NCBI GenBank assembly: GCA_003279635.1
Contig: QCHK01000012.1
Location: forward strand, 1 to 48,493
Direction of reading: 5' to 3'
DNA: 48,493 bases
From: Prochlorococcus sp. AG-402-B05
GTDB taxonomy: Bacteria; Cyanobacteriota; Cyanobacteriia; PCC-6307; Cyanobiaceae
Shown: positions 12,561-21,967 of the stretch, piece after piece
How positions within the stretch are numbered: the stretch's first letter is position 1
Layout: each line of letters opens with the position of its first letter
Translations under genes and position numbers: made by a program
The notes under the pieces: model-generated
The model's input: only the letters and a program-made list of their open reading frames with translations
What the model was told of the DNA's origin: nothing
The model's database searches: none

Positions 12561-13033
12561 TCGAGTAATTTTTCTATTGCTTGTCTGATTTCAATACTGT
12601 CGGGTTCTATTGAACTTTTAAATCTTGCGACCGCATCTCCTTCAGTATTAATGAGAAATTTTTCAAAGTTCCACTCAACGTCTCCGGATGGACTTACTTG
12701 ATTCAAGGTTGTAAAGGGTTCTGTTGTTTTGCCTCTGGCATGAACTTTTTGGAAAAGTTGGAAATTTACTCCATAGCTTGTTGAACAGAACTCTTTTATT
12801 TCTTCCAATTGCCCAGGCTCTTGGTTCCCAAAGTCATTACAAGGAAAGCCTAAAACTTTGAAGCCTTTGGATTCATATTTATCCTGAAGATATTGAAGAG
12901 CTTTATATTGCTTAGTAAATCCGCACTTGCTGGCGACATTGACAATCAATAAAACATTTCCTTTGTAATGATCAAAAGTTATTTGCTGATTTTCAAAAGA
13001 GAAGACCTCCACTTTGCTGATATTTACGGACAT
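12557..13033 (-). CDS. Glutathione peroxidase-like thiol peroxidase
   Basis: A 158-residue thioredoxin-fold peroxidase that reduces hydrogen or lipid peroxides with thiol electrons. The catalytic motif NVASKCGFTKQYKAL holds cysteine 37 in place of selenocysteine. The other tetrad residues are visible in FPCNDFGNQEPG (Gln) and VEWNFEKFLI (Trp and Asn). The Cys of FPCND is the usual resolving-region cysteine of plant and cyanobacterial enzymes, which mostly use NADPH or thioredoxin rather than glutathione. It is convergent with crcB and divergent from mgtE, with about 60 bases between starts. Confidence 0.93.
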   Translation of the reverse strand: MSVNISKVEVFSFENQQITFDHYKGNVLLIVNVASKCGFTKQYKALQYLQDKYESKGFKVLGFPCNDFGNQEPGQLEEIKEFCSTSYGVNFQLFQKVHARGKTTEPFTTLNQVSPSGDVEWNFEKFLINTEGDAVARFKSSIEPDSIEIRQAIEKLLD

Positions 13034-13096
13034 GGATATGGAAGTAATAAAAAACTGGAGTTAGCCATAAAATAATAAAGGCTTGCTGCTCCAAAT

Positions 13097-14506
13097 ATGA
13101 ACGAAGAAATAGGGGCATCTCGTGAGACTCAATCTTTGGCTAATGGCAGTTTCGTTGCTGAGGCAGTCGCTCAGCAATTAGAGGCATTGCTTTCTGCGGG
13201 AAATTACGACGGTGTCAAATCACTTTTGAGCCCTGTGCAGCCTGTCGATATAGCTCAGGCTATTGGAACTTTACCAATGATTTTGCAAGCCTTGGCTTTT
13301 AGGCTTTTGAATAAAAACGAAGCAATTGAGGTTTACGAATACTTAGATCCTTCAGTACAACAAAATCTTTTAGATCGTTTGAGGTCAAACGAAGTACTCG
13401 ATTTAGTTGAAGAAATGTCACCCGATGATCGTGTCCGACTATTTGATGAGTTGCCTGCAAAAGTTGTAAGGCGTTTACTTGCAGAGCTTAGTCCCGAAGA
13501 AAGACGAGTAACTGCTCAGATGTTGGGGTATGAGTCTGAAACGGCTGGCAGATTAATGACAACAGAATTTATAGATCTCAAAGAATTTCTTAGTGTTTCA
13601 CAAGCTTTAAAACTAGTTAGACAAAGAGCTACTTTTTCAGAAACCATTTATAGCCTTTATGTGACTGATAAGGAGAGGCATTTGACTGGAATTTTATCTT
13701 TAAGGGATTTAGTAGTTGCTGATCCTGAATCACTTATTGGAGAAGTGATGAGAAGAGAGGTTGTTAATGTCAGAACCGATACTTATCAAGAAGAGGTTGC
13801 AAGAGCAATTCAAAGATATGATTTTTTAGCTTTACCGGTCGTAGATCTTGAGAAAAGACTAGTAGGCATTGTCACTGTTGATGATGTGATAGATGTTATT
13901 GAGCAAGAGGCGACTAGGGATATTTATGCAGCTGGAGCGGTTCAAGCTGGTGATGAAGATGATTATTTTCAAAGCAATTTATTCGTTGTGGCCAGACGGC
14001 GTATTGTCTGGCTTGCCGTTTTGGTTTTGGCAAATGGATTAACAACTCAAGTGATTGCTATGAATGACGAGGTTTTAAAGCAAGTGGTTTTATTGACTGC
14101 TTTCATTCCTTTACTGATTGGGGCAGGAGGGAATGTTGGAGCTCAAAGCTCAACGGTTGTTATTCGAGGTTTGAGTACTCAACGAATACAACGACTTGGT
14201 GTCTTCAGGGCTATTGCAAAAGAAGCTTTGGCAGGAGTCTTGCTGGGAGTGTTGATGGCTGTTTTTGTTGTACCTTTTGCTTGGTGGCAAGGACAGGGGC
14301 CTTTAGTTGCAACTGCTGTAGGAATAAGCTTAATTGCGATTACAACTCTTGCTGCTACTGCAGGGGCGTCATTACCTTTGCTTTTTGACCGTATGGGCTT
14401 AGACCCTGCTTTAATGTCTGCGCCATTTATTACTACTGCCACAGATGTTGCAGGTGTACTAATTTACTTGAAAACAGCTTCTTGGCTCCTAGGGAGATTG
14501 GGATAG
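13097..14506 (+). CDS. mgtE: Magnesium transporter MgtE
   Basis: MgtE is a Mg2+-gated Mg2+ channel of the plasma membrane. The 469-residue protein has the N-domain (DIAQAIGTLP, LVEEMSPDDRVRLFDELPAK), a CBS pair (LSLRDLVVADPESLIGEVM, VVDLEKRLVGIVTVDDVIDV), the connecting helix and five transmembrane segments from about residue 305. Pore motifs include PLLIGAGGNVGAQSSTVVIR and MGLDPALMSAPFITTATD, whose Asp is part of the ion pathway. It is monocistronic, with a spacer of about 100 bases before the sigma factor gene. Confidence 0.95.
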   Translation: MNEEIGASRETQSLANGSFVAEAVAQQLEALLSAGNYDGVKSLLSPVQPVDIAQAIGTLPMILQALAFRLLNKNEAIEVYEYLDPSVQQNLLDRLRSNEVLDLVEEMSPDDRVRLFDELPAKVVRRLLAELSPEERRVTAQMLGYESETAGRLMTTEFIDLKEFLSVSQALKLVRQRATFSETIYSLYVTDKERHLTGILSLRDLVVADPESLIGEVMRREVVNVRTDTYQEEVARAIQRYDFLALPVVDLEKRLVGIVTVDDVIDVIEQEATRDIYAAGAVQAGDEDDYFQSNLFVVARRRIVWLAVLVLANGLTTQVIAMNDEVLKQVVLLTAFIPLLIGAGGNVGAQSSTVVIRGLSTQRIQRLGVFRAIAKEALAGVLLGVLMAVFVVPFAWWQGQGPLVATAVGISLIAITTLAATAGASLPLLFDRMGLDPALMSAPFITTATDVAGVLIYLKTASWLLGRLG

Positions 14507-14606
14507 AAACTGAATGAGTGTTTATACTCAAAGTGTGGGAAGCCGAGCTGTTCTTATTTGATCTTTACAATTCTTAGTAGTAAGCTTTACAAAACTCAAC
14601 AAACCT

Positions 14607-15614
14607 ATGACAACGGCAGTAGAGGTTACTAAGTCTAAGAATTCATCTTCCGCTGCTTCTGCAAGATCCGTAACGGATATTGACTTAGTTCGCTCTTATT
14701 TAAGAGATATTGGAAGAGTTCCTTTGTTGTCGCACGAGCAGGAAATTACATTGGGAAGGCAAGTTCAAGATCTTGTTGTACTTGAAAATCTTGAGACCGA
14801 ACTCGTGAGTGATCTAGGGGAAAAGCCAGATCTTAACTTTTTCGCTGATAAGGCTGGAATCTCTCCGATCCAATTAAAAAAGAAGTTGAAGAGCGGTAGA
14901 AGAGCAAAAGAGAGGATGATTGCAGCTAATCTTCGTTTGGTAGTAAGTGTTGCCAAGAAATACACAAAAAGAAATATGGAATTACTAGATTTAATTCAAG
15001 AAGGAACTATAGGTTTGGTTCGAGGAGTTGAAAAATTTGATCCCACTCGTGGATATAAGTTTTCAACCTATGCCTACTGGTGGATACGTCAAGGCATCAC
15101 AAGAGCAATTGCTGAAAAGAGTAGATCCATAAGACTTCCTATTCACATAACTGAAATGCTAAACAAGTTGAAAAAAGGTCAACGAGAATTAAGTCAAGAA
15201 CTTTCTAGAACTCCAACTTTGAAAGAATTATCTGAGTATGTCGAGTTGCCCGAAAATGACGTCAAAGATTTAATGAGCAGAGCTGGCCAGCCAGTTAGCT
15301 TGGAAACTAAAATTGGCGATGGTGAAGATACTATTTTATTAGACTTATTATCAAACGAAATTGATATTCCCTCCGAGCAAATTGAAAGTGATTGCATGAA
15401 GGGTGATTTAGAAACATTACTTGAACAATTACCTGAATTACAAAATCGTGTTTTAAGAATGAGATACGGTATGGATGGTGATGATCCTATGAGTCTTACT
15501 GGTATTGGAAGAGTTTTGGGTATTAGTAGAGATAGAGTAAGAAATTTAGAAAGAGATGGTTTGCGCGGTTTAAGAAAGACTGGAGACTCAGTTGAAGCTT
15601 ATATGGCCTCTTGA
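14607..15614 (+). CDS. Group 2 RpoD-like sigma factor
   Basis: A 335-residue sigma-70 factor with region 1.2 (SVTDIDLVRSYLRDIGRVPL), region 2 (AANLRLVVSVAKKYTKR, LDLIQEGTIGLVRGVEKFDP, KFSTYAYWWIRQGITRAIAE), region 3 (RLPIHITEMLNKLKKGQREL) and region 4 (RVLRMRYGM, GIGRVLGISRDRVRNLERDG). It lacks the long acidic region 1.1 and is shorter than the principal cyanobacterial sigma, so a group 2 factor is likely. It would redirect RNA polymerase under stress or light changes; which member it is cannot be told here. Its 3' end overlaps the convergent hydrolase gene by 16 bases. Confidence 0.92.
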   Translation: MTTAVEVTKSKNSSSAASARSVTDIDLVRSYLRDIGRVPLLSHEQEITLGRQVQDLVVLENLETELVSDLGEKPDLNFFADKAGISPIQLKKKLKSGRRAKERMIAANLRLVVSVAKKYTKRNMELLDLIQEGTIGLVRGVEKFDPTRGYKFSTYAYWWIRQGITRAIAEKSRSIRLPIHITEMLNKLKKGQRELSQELSRTPTLKELSEYVELPENDVKDLMSRAGQPVSLETKIGDGEDTILLDLLSNEIDIPSEQIESDCMKGDLETLLEQLPELQNRVLRMRYGMDGDDPMSLTGIGRVLGISRDRVRNLERDGLRGLRKTGDSVEAYMAS

Positions 15615-16498
15615 ATTATCTTTATAAGAATAGGATTAACTTTTTCTGGCATTTCATCATGGGGACAATGTCCTGCCTCTGCAATAACATCTAAAGATTT
15701 TATACATTCAAAAAATTGAAACCATTTTTGAGCTTCTTTCACAGGTTCCCAGGGATCTTTTTCTCCCCAGATTAAGTGAACTGGAGTATTCATTTCCTTT
15801 AGTAAATCAGGTGCGAGGTAATCATCAAATAAGTTAATAAATCCTCTAAAAGCTTCAGGAGATCCTTTGCGTTGTGTAGGTTTAAAGAGTGTATCTATTA
15901 ACTCTTCATTAACATTACTTTCACTTGGATAAGCTAGTTTTAAAATTTTTTTAATAAAAGTTGGGTTTGCTGCATTTTTAAAAATGTTGGAACTAAAAAT
16001 TCTTTGTCTTACTAAAGTTTTAATCACTGGTCTAAGAAATCTCATCAATAATGATTGCTCCGCTAAGCGTTTATCATCCATTGTTCTTTGAGCACAATCA
16101 ATTAGTATAACCCCTATGCATTTTTGAGATAGTTGTTTTGATGTAAGTAATGCAATAACTCCCCCAATCGAATTTCCTATTAATAAGACAGGTTTTTTAA
16201 CTATTTTGTTACAGAAATCATAAACTTGTTGACTCCAATTATCAAAACAATAATTAAAATTTTCAGGTGTTTTCTCTTCATATAAAATTTGTGAATTTGG
16301 CTGACTACTGTCTCCAAAGCCTACTAAATCTAATGCATAGCATGGTGCAATTGAGCTTATATTTTTTTGATTGAATCTCCAATGATCTTTACATGCTCCA
16401 AAACCATGAATTAATACTATTGCGATTCCAGGATCATTACTTGACTCTTCTACTTGCCATGCAATTTGATAATTATTCCAATTCCAGAATTGTTTCAT
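15599..16498 (-). CDS. Alpha/beta-fold hydrolase
   Basis: A 299-residue alpha/beta hydrolase. The oxyanion region is VLIHGFGACKDHWRFN, followed by DLVGFGDSSQPN. The nucleophile elbow is LIGNSIGGVIAL (Ser in GNSIGG), the acid is in IWGEKDPWEP and the His in AEAGHCPHDEMPE. The GNSIGG elbow and overall pattern are typical of cyanobacterial and plastid hydrolases related to pheophytinase and other chlorophyll-linked enzymes, but the substrate cannot be given. The 177 bases upstream, before mutY, are extremely AT-rich and hold no gene. Confidence 0.85.
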   Translation of the reverse strand: MKQFWNWNNYQIAWQVEESSNDPGIAIVLIHGFGACKDHWRFNQKNISSIAPCYALDLVGFGDSSQPNSQILYEEKTPENFNYCFDNWSQQVYDFCNKIVKKPVLLIGNSIGGVIALLTSKQLSQKCIGVILIDCAQRTMDDKRLAEQSLLMRFLRPVIKTLVRQRIFSSNIFKNAANPTFIKKILKLAYPSESNVNEELIDTLFKPTQRKGSPEAFRGFINLFDDYLAPDLLKEMNTPVHLIWGEKDPWEPVKEAQKWFQFFECIKSLDVIAEAGHCPHDEMPEKVNPILIKIIQEAI

Positions 16499-16675
16499 AA
16501 TTTTAGAGAAGGATATAAATTATTTTTACTTCAAGATATATCTTTAGTAAAGTAAATAATTTTTTTATTAATATTATTCGATGTATTACCTATTCAAAAG
16601 TATTATTTTGAGTAGAATAAATTATTAAAAAAATGATATTATTGAAAAACATTTTTAAAATTTTGATTTATTTTG

Positions 16676-17830
16676 ATGGGCATTTTTGACTCTCCTCAAG
16701 ATATGCAAAATTCGGTTCTGGAATGGTTTGGGGCAAATGGTAGATACTGGATACCCTGGAAATTAAAGAGAGATGGTTCTGTTCCTCGATTAGGTGAAAG
16801 TATATCTCCTTATGGAATTTGGATTGCAGAAGTAATGCTTCAGCAGACTCAGTTGAAGGTCGTTATCCCTTACTGGAAAGAATGGATGAAGGTTTTTCCT
16901 ACTTTGTCGTCTTTAGCAGAGGCTGATTTGGATGATCTTCTTATGATATGGCAAGGTCTTGGCTATTATTCACGTGCCAAACGAATACATCAATCCTCTA
17001 AAATATTAGTTGAAATTGTTGGCAAAAACACTGATCAAGATCCAGATTCTTGGCCTAATCAAATTGATCAGTGGATGTCTCTTCCTGGTATAGGTAGAAG
17101 TACTGCAGGTAGTATCATTTCATCAGCCTTTGACCTGCCAACCCCAATATTGGATGGGAATGTAAAAAGAATTTTGTCTAGATTGCTGGCTATTGAAAGA
17201 AAATCTATTAAAGATGAAAGAAAATTATGGGAATTCAGCTCTTTATTGATTGCAAGGGTAAGTCCAAGGGATTTCAATCAGGCTTTGATGGATTTAGGGG
17301 CAATTATTTGTACTCCCACAAAACCAAGTTGTTCTTCTTGCCCTCTACAAAATTTTTGTGTTGCTTATACAAAGTACGATCCTGAGGATTTTCCTAAAAA
17401 AGTAATGATCAAAATAAAGCCTCTTCAAGAAATTGGTATTGGGCTTGTTTTTAATAAAAAAGGCCAATTACTTATAGATCAGCGATTAGAAAGCTCAAGT
17501 ATGGGCGGAATGTGGGAATTTCCAGGAGGAAAAAAAATTCCCAACGAATCGATTGAAAAAACTATCGAGCGAGAGTTGAAAGAAGAGCTTGGGATTATTG
17601 TCACCGTTGGAGAAAAGCTTTTATCTTTTGAACACGCTTATACCCACAAGAAGCTTAATTTTACTGTTCATATTTGTGCATGGAAATCAGGTCAGCCGAA
17701 ACCTTTAGCTAGTCAAAAATTACTTTGGGTGTCTCCGGACAAACTTTTTGATTTTCCTTTCCCTGCTGCGAACACCAAAATTATTTCTGAATTACATAAA
17801 CATCTTTGTATTGGAAATAAACAACTGTAA
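16676..17830 (+). CDS. mutY: A/G-specific adenine glycosylase with NUDIX domain
   Basis: MutY removes adenine mispaired with 8-oxoguanine. The N-terminal domain shows the catalytic-Glu motif AEVMLQQTQLKVV, the helix-hairpin-helix LPGIGRSTAGSI, the catalytic Asp in LDGNVKRIL, and the 4Fe-4S cysteines CTPTKPSCSSCPLQNFC (C-x6-C-x2-C-x5-C). The C-terminal NUDIX-type domain with GGMWEFPGGK and REL-x-EELG recognises 8-oxoguanine; here the Nudix box looks nearly complete. I use the ATG at 16676 over the TTG one codon earlier. It precedes a sugar kinase gene by 36 bases. Confidence 0.95.
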   Translation: MGIFDSPQDMQNSVLEWFGANGRYWIPWKLKRDGSVPRLGESISPYGIWIAEVMLQQTQLKVVIPYWKEWMKVFPTLSSLAEADLDDLLMIWQGLGYYSRAKRIHQSSKILVEIVGKNTDQDPDSWPNQIDQWMSLPGIGRSTAGSIISSAFDLPTPILDGNVKRILSRLLAIERKSIKDERKLWEFSSLLIARVSPRDFNQALMDLGAIICTPTKPSCSSCPLQNFCVAYTKYDPEDFPKKVMIKIKPLQEIGIGLVFNKKGQLLIDQRLESSSMGGMWEFPGGKKIPNESIEKTIERELKEELGIIVTVGEKLLSFEHAYTHKKLNFTVHICAWKSGQPKPLASQKLLWVSPDKLFDFPFPAANTKIISELHKHLCIGNKQL

Positions 17831-17866
17831 ATCACCAATAATGACTCTATTGATATTTAATTAAAC

Positions 17867-18883
17867 ATGCATTCTGGAAGTGTAATTACGATTGGAGAAG
17901 CTGTAATAGATCGACTTGGTCCTCTTGGTGGAGACCCATCTTGTGATTTGCCAATAACAGATTGTTTTGGTGGTGCTCCAGCTAATGTTGCTTGTGCCTT
18001 AAGCCGACTAGGAGTGAAAGTTTCTTTTATTGGTTCTTTAGGAAATGATGCTTTTGGAGAAAACTTTAATAATCTATTAATTCAGAGAGCAATTAATACC
18101 TCTGGATTACAAAAAGATATTCTTCGTCCAACACGAGTTGTATTGGTTCGCAGAGACCCTGATGGAGAAAGATGTTTTGAAGGATTTGAGGGTGATAAAG
18201 GCTTGGGATTTGCCGATCAAGCCATATCTTTGGAACAAATTATTCGAGACTGGCCATTGGTTGCGGAAAATGCGCAATGGTTAGTGGCAGGAACAATTCC
18301 TTTAGCTTCAGAAATATCATCCAAAGCTTTTTTGTGGTGTATCGAAAATGCTATGCATTCAGGTATAAAGATTGCCCTTGATTTGAATTGGCGTCCAACT
18401 TTTTGGCGAAATCAAGTTGCAACCGTCTCAGAGCCCTCTGTGAAAGAAAAAAATCAAATATTTTCAATTTTAAAAAACTTTTCATTAATAAAACTGGCTA
18501 AAGAGGAAGCTCAATGGTTTTTTCATACCTCTGATCCAACTGAAATCTCTTCATCTCTTCCACAAAGACCATCTGTTGTAGTTACCGATGGATCAAATCC
18601 CATTCAATGGCGACTAAATAATCACCTTGGCAAATCATTTGCGATTATCCCCTCGTCTGTGGTTGATACAACTGGAGCTGGTGATGCATTCACTGCAGGA
18701 TTAATTTATAAACTCATCTCTGTTGAATTAGATCAAATCAGTGAACAAAGTGCTAAAGATATTATTCAATTTGGAATTGCATGTGGCTCGCATGTTTGCA
18801 AGGGAGTAGGAGCGATAGAACCACAACCTTATTTAGATGATATTGATAATTTATTGTCTTTATCTAAAGGAGGAATTAGCTGA
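17867..18883 (+). CDS. PfkB-family sugar kinase (fructokinase-like)
   Basis: A 338-residue ribokinase-fold enzyme that phosphorylates a sugar with ATP. Visible are the first PfkB signature region (GGAPANVACALSRLGVKVSFIG), the substrate strand region (DLNWRPTFW) and the second signature DTTGAGDAFTAGL with the catalytic Asp, plus the late GCGSHVCKGVGA-type region. DLNWRP-x-FW favours fructokinase over ribokinase. The 3' end overlaps the convergent tsaE gene by 55 bases. The exact sugar is an inference. Confidence 0.85.
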   Translation: MHSGSVITIGEAVIDRLGPLGGDPSCDLPITDCFGGAPANVACALSRLGVKVSFIGSLGNDAFGENFNNLLIQRAINTSGLQKDILRPTRVVLVRRDPDGERCFEGFEGDKGLGFADQAISLEQIIRDWPLVAENAQWLVAGTIPLASEISSKAFLWCIENAMHSGIKIALDLNWRPTFWRNQVATVSEPSVKEKNQIFSILKNFSLIKLAKEEAQWFFHTSDPTEISSSLPQRPSVVVTDGSNPIQWRLNNHLGKSFAIIPSSVVDTTGAGDAFTAGLIYKLISVELDQISEQSAKDIIQFGIACGSHVCKGVGAIEPQPYLDDIDNLLSLSKGGIS

Positions 18884-19374
18884 AAAAAACGGGATTGATT
18901 TTCTGAGGAATATTCTAATTTTCCTCTCCAAGCATCAGGCATTGGCAGTGATAACCTTTCTGGCCATTCAACAATCATCAATGCACCAATGGCTTTAGAT
19001 TCCTCTTCCTCTTGTAAAAAAAATTCGTTTGCCGCATTTTGTTCTTCAATTCTGTACAAATCAAGATGTACCAATGGAGGCGATCCCAAAGGATAATGTT
19101 GGGATAAAGGAAAAGTTGGAGAAGTAATGGGCTCTTGAATTTTTAGACTTTTTGCAATTCCTTTAACTAATGTGGTTTTTCCTGCTCCAAGAGGCCCATT
19201 TAAAAGGAGAATGCGTAGATCTGGAAATATTTTTGTTATCGTTGATCCTAATGACATCGTTGATTCAGGTTTATCTAGAGTCCAGCAGAAATTATTGCTT
19301 TGCTGAGCAAATGAATTAAAAACCTTGAATTGTTTTTCAGTATCTTTTTCCACCATCTCCCATAGAGAGTTCAA
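18829..19374 (-). CDS. tsaE: tRNA threonylcarbamoyladenosine ATPase TsaE
   Basis: TsaE is the ATPase that, with TsaB and TsaD, makes t6A at position 37 of ANN-decoding tRNAs. The P-loop [15 protein letters not shown], the switch-like [10 protein letters not shown] segment and [10 protein letters not shown] identify it, as does IVEWPERL in the last third. At 181 residues it is slightly longer than usual because of an N-terminal extension. The first Met would leave only three bases to the divergent ahcY start; Met 7 (19356) is a possible alternative. Confidence 0.92.
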   Translation of the reverse strand: MNSLWEMVEKDTEKQFKVFNSFAQQSNNFCWTLDKPESTMSLGSTITKIFPDLRILLLNGPLGAGKTTLVKGIAKSLKIQEPITSPTFPLSQHYPLGSPPLVHLDLYRIEEQNAANEFFLQEEEESKAIGALMIVEWPERLSLPMPDAWRGKLEYSSENQSRFFQLIPPLDKDNKLSISSK

Positions 19375-19377
19375 CTT

Positions 19378-20811
19378 ATGTTCGCAGCAACCAAGTCAAA
19401 TCTCAACAGTATTGAGAATAATACTGATTACGTAGTTAACGATATAACCGAAGCAGAATTCGGGCGAAAAGAACTTTTGATCGCTGAAACAGAAATGCCT
19501 GGTTTAATGGCACTGAGAAAAAAATATGGATCCCAAAAACCCTTAAAAGGGGCTTTCATAGCAGGTAGTCTCCACATGACTATTCAAACAGGAGTTCTTA
19601 TTGAGACTCTCGTTGAACTTGGTGCAAAAGTGAGATGGGCTTCATGTAATATTTTTTCCACTCAGGATCATGCTGCTGCAGCTATTGCAAATTCAGGAGT
19701 CCCAGTATTTGCCAAGAAGGGTGAGACTTTAGATGAATACTGGGAATATACGCATAAAATTTTTGAGTGGAGAGATGGTGAATCTGCAAATATGATTCTT
19801 GACGATGGTGGTGATGCGACTGGATTGATTATTCTGGGGAGCAAAGCGGAAGAAGATATTTCAGTTCTTAATAACCCTTCAAATGAAGAGGAAATTGCAT
19901 TATTTGCTTCCATTAAGAAAAAACTTTCACAAGATCCAACTTTTTATTCAAAAGCTAAATCTTTTATAAAAGGAATTACTGAGGAAACCACAACAGGTGT
20001 AGCTCGTCTTTACCAAATGGAAAAAGATGGAGAACTTGTTTTCCCAGCAATCAACGTAAATGATTCTGTGACTAAAAGTAAGTTTGATAATCTTTATGGT
20101 TGCCGAGAGTCCTTGGTGGATGGTATCAAAAGAGCTACAGATGTCATGGTGGCTGGCAAGGTAGCCCTTGTTATGGGATATGGAGATGTTGGAAAAGGTT
20201 CTGCGCAGTCTTTAAGGGGTTTAGGCGCGACAGTAATGATTGCTGAGATAGATCCAATATGTGCTCTTCAAGCCGCAATGGAGGGTTATAGAGTTGTGAG
20301 ATTAAATGAAGTTGTGGAAGATGTAGATATTTTTGTTACTGCCACTGGAAATTTCCAAGTGATTCGTCATGAGCATTTGATTAGGATGAAGAATGAATCG
20401 ATTGTTTGTAATATTGGCCATTTTGATAATGAAATAGAGGTTTCCTCTTTAAAGTCTTATGAATGGGAAAATATTAAACCCCAAGTAGATCACATAACTT
20501 TACCAAGCGGTAACAAAATTATTCTTCTAGCAGAAGGGAGATTAGTTAATCTTGGATGTGCCACTGGTCATCCTAGTTTTGTTATGAGTAATTCTTTTAC
20601 TAATCAAGTATTAGCTCAAATTGAACTATTTAAATATGGCGTTAAATATTTGAACAAAGTTTATGTCTTGCCCAAACATTTAGATGAAATGGTGGCTGTT
20701 CTTCATCTAGATAAGATTGGAGCAAAGTTAACTAAGTTAACTCAAGAACAAGCTAAATATATTAATGTTCCAATCGAAGGTCCCTACAAGACAGAGCAAT
20801 ATCGTTATTAA
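19378..20811 (+). CDS. ahcY: Adenosylhomocysteinase
   Basis: AhcY hydrolyses S-adenosylhomocysteine to adenosine and homocysteine, relieving product inhibition of methyltransferases. The 477-residue protein shows [35 protein letters not shown], the NAD-binding loop [30 protein letters not shown], and the C-terminal [18 protein letters not shown] and [13 protein letters not shown] ending shared by the family. Its start is three bases from that of tsaE on the other strand, so its promoter must overlap tsaE coding sequence. The DedA gene follows 24 bases downstream. Confidence 0.98.
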   Translation: MFAATKSNLNSIENNTDYVVNDITEAEFGRKELLIAETEMPGLMALRKKYGSQKPLKGAFIAGSLHMTIQTGVLIETLVELGAKVRWASCNIFSTQDHAAAAIANSGVPVFAKKGETLDEYWEYTHKIFEWRDGESANMILDDGGDATGLIILGSKAEEDISVLNNPSNEEEIALFASIKKKLSQDPTFYSKAKSFIKGITEETTTGVARLYQMEKDGELVFPAINVNDSVTKSKFDNLYGCRESLVDGIKRATDVMVAGKVALVMGYGDVGKGSAQSLRGLGATVMIAEIDPICALQAAMEGYRVVRLNEVVEDVDIFVTATGNFQVIRHEHLIRMKNESIVCNIGHFDNEIEVSSLKSYEWENIKPQVDHITLPSGNKIILLAEGRLVNLGCATGHPSFVMSNSFTNQVLAQIELFKYGVKYLNKVYVLPKHLDEMVAVLHLDKIGAKLTKLTQEQAKYINVPIEGPYKTEQYRY

Positions 20812-20835
20812 TTTTATTTAAATAGTTCAAAAGAA

Positions 20836-21492
20836 ATGGAAATATCTGAATTTATTTCTTCTTTACCAGTATTTATAGGAAATGCAGTTGAGACCAATCA
20901 GTGGATTGGTTATGGAGCAATATTATTGGCAATGTTTTTGGAAAACCTAATTCCGCCAATTCCTTCGGAGTTGATTATGCCTCTTGGAGGCTTTTATGTG
21001 TCTCAAGGTCAATTAGATTTTTTACCAGTTGTTTTAGCAGGTTTAATCGGAACTGTTATTGGGGCGTTGCCTTGGTATGGAATTGGCAGATTGGTGAATG
21101 AAGAAAGACTTGAGAAATGGCTTGAGAAGAATGGACGTTGGATTGGGATTAAGCCTCAGGAACTTGCTCGCAGTCGTAAATGGTTCAACAGGTATGGAGT
21201 GTCTTTAGTTTTCTGGGGAAGATTAGTACCTGGAATTCGTACTTTGATTTCAGTTCCAGCAGGGGTTGAGTTAATGCCTATCACTCCTTTTCTAATTTGG
21301 ACAACCGCAGGAAGCTTGATTTGGACGTTGTTTTTAACAATTACAGGGTTCTATTTAGGGGATAATTATGCAAATATTGAAACTTTGATTAGTCCTTTCT
21401 CAAGTATATTTAAGATAATTATCATCTTAACTATTTCTGCGGCTTTGATAACTTTAATTTATAAAACCCTCCGTAAATTAATTAACAATTAA
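20836..21492 (+). CDS. DedA-family membrane protein
   Basis: A 218-residue inner-membrane protein of the DedA (SNARE-associated/VTT) family. Visible are the first re-entrant region FLENLIPPIPSELIMPLGGF and the conserved WGRLVPGIRTLISVPAG motif, followed by hydrophobic segments to the C-terminus. Members act in membrane lipid homeostasis, and several flip undecaprenyl phosphate or phospholipids. The specific substrate here is unknown. It is probably co-transcribed with ahcY and ends 9 bases from the convergent ssb. Confidence 0.88.
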   Translation: MEISEFISSLPVFIGNAVETNQWIGYGAILLAMFLENLIPPIPSELIMPLGGFYVSQGQLDFLPVVLAGLIGTVIGALPWYGIGRLVNEERLEKWLEKNGRWIGIKPQELARSRKWFNRYGVSLVFWGRLVPGIRTLISVPAGVELMPITPFLIWTTAGSLIWTLFLTITGFYLGDNYANIETLISPFSSIFKIIIILTISAALITLIYKTLRKLINN

Positions 21493-21501
21493 AAAGATAT
21501 T

Positions 21502-21891
21502 TTAAAATGGAATTTCTCCGTAATTATTTTGTTGCTGATTAAAATTGTTGCTTTGAAAATTACTATTTTCTGAATCTCTTTTGGATCCTAATAATTCAAG
21601 ACGATCAACTCTAACAACTGGCTTATTTCTATCCTCTCCAGTATTACGATCCTTCCAACTGTCCATTTTAAAGCTGCCAGTTATACCGATTAAAGACCCT
21701 TTTTTTACATAATCAGCTGCTACTTGGGCTTGTTTGCCCCAAATTTCTAAATTAAACCAATCGGGTTCATCGTTCCGATTTCTTCTATTTACCGCCATTG
21801 TTAGATTTGCTACTACAGTTCCAGATTCAAAATATCTAACTTCAGGATCTCTTCCTGCTCTTCCAACAAGAGTGACTGAATTTATTGCCAT
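21502..21891 (-). CDS. ssb: Single-stranded DNA-binding protein
   Basis: SSB coats single-stranded DNA in replication and repair. The OB-fold is clear: INSVTLVGRAGRDPEVRYFE, NLTMAVNRR, PDWFNLEIWGKQAQVAADYV, KGSLIGITGSFKMDSW. The 129-residue protein has only a short Asn/Gln-rich linker and ends in GEIPF, a reduced form of the DDDIPF tip that recruits partner proteins. A strong AGGAGG lies five bases before the second of two ATG codons, which I take as the start (21891) over the one at 21894. It is divergent from mreB. Confidence 0.95.
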   Translation of the reverse strand: MAINSVTLVGRAGRDPEVRYFESGTVVANLTMAVNRRNRNDEPDWFNLEIWGKQAQVAADYVKKGSLIGITGSFKMDSWKDRNTGEDRNKPVVRVDRLELLGSKRDSENSNFQSNNFNQQQNNYGEIPF

Positions 21892-21967
21892 CATTACCTC
21901 CTCTGTTTACTGGTTGCAAAATAATATATATATCTTAGTTCAACTCTCTTTATGATGGCTCAAATGA

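Noticed and set aside
19300-19377. S-adenosylhomocysteine riboswitch before ahcY
   Set aside because: The space upstream is tsaE coding sequence and shows no recognisable aptamer core.
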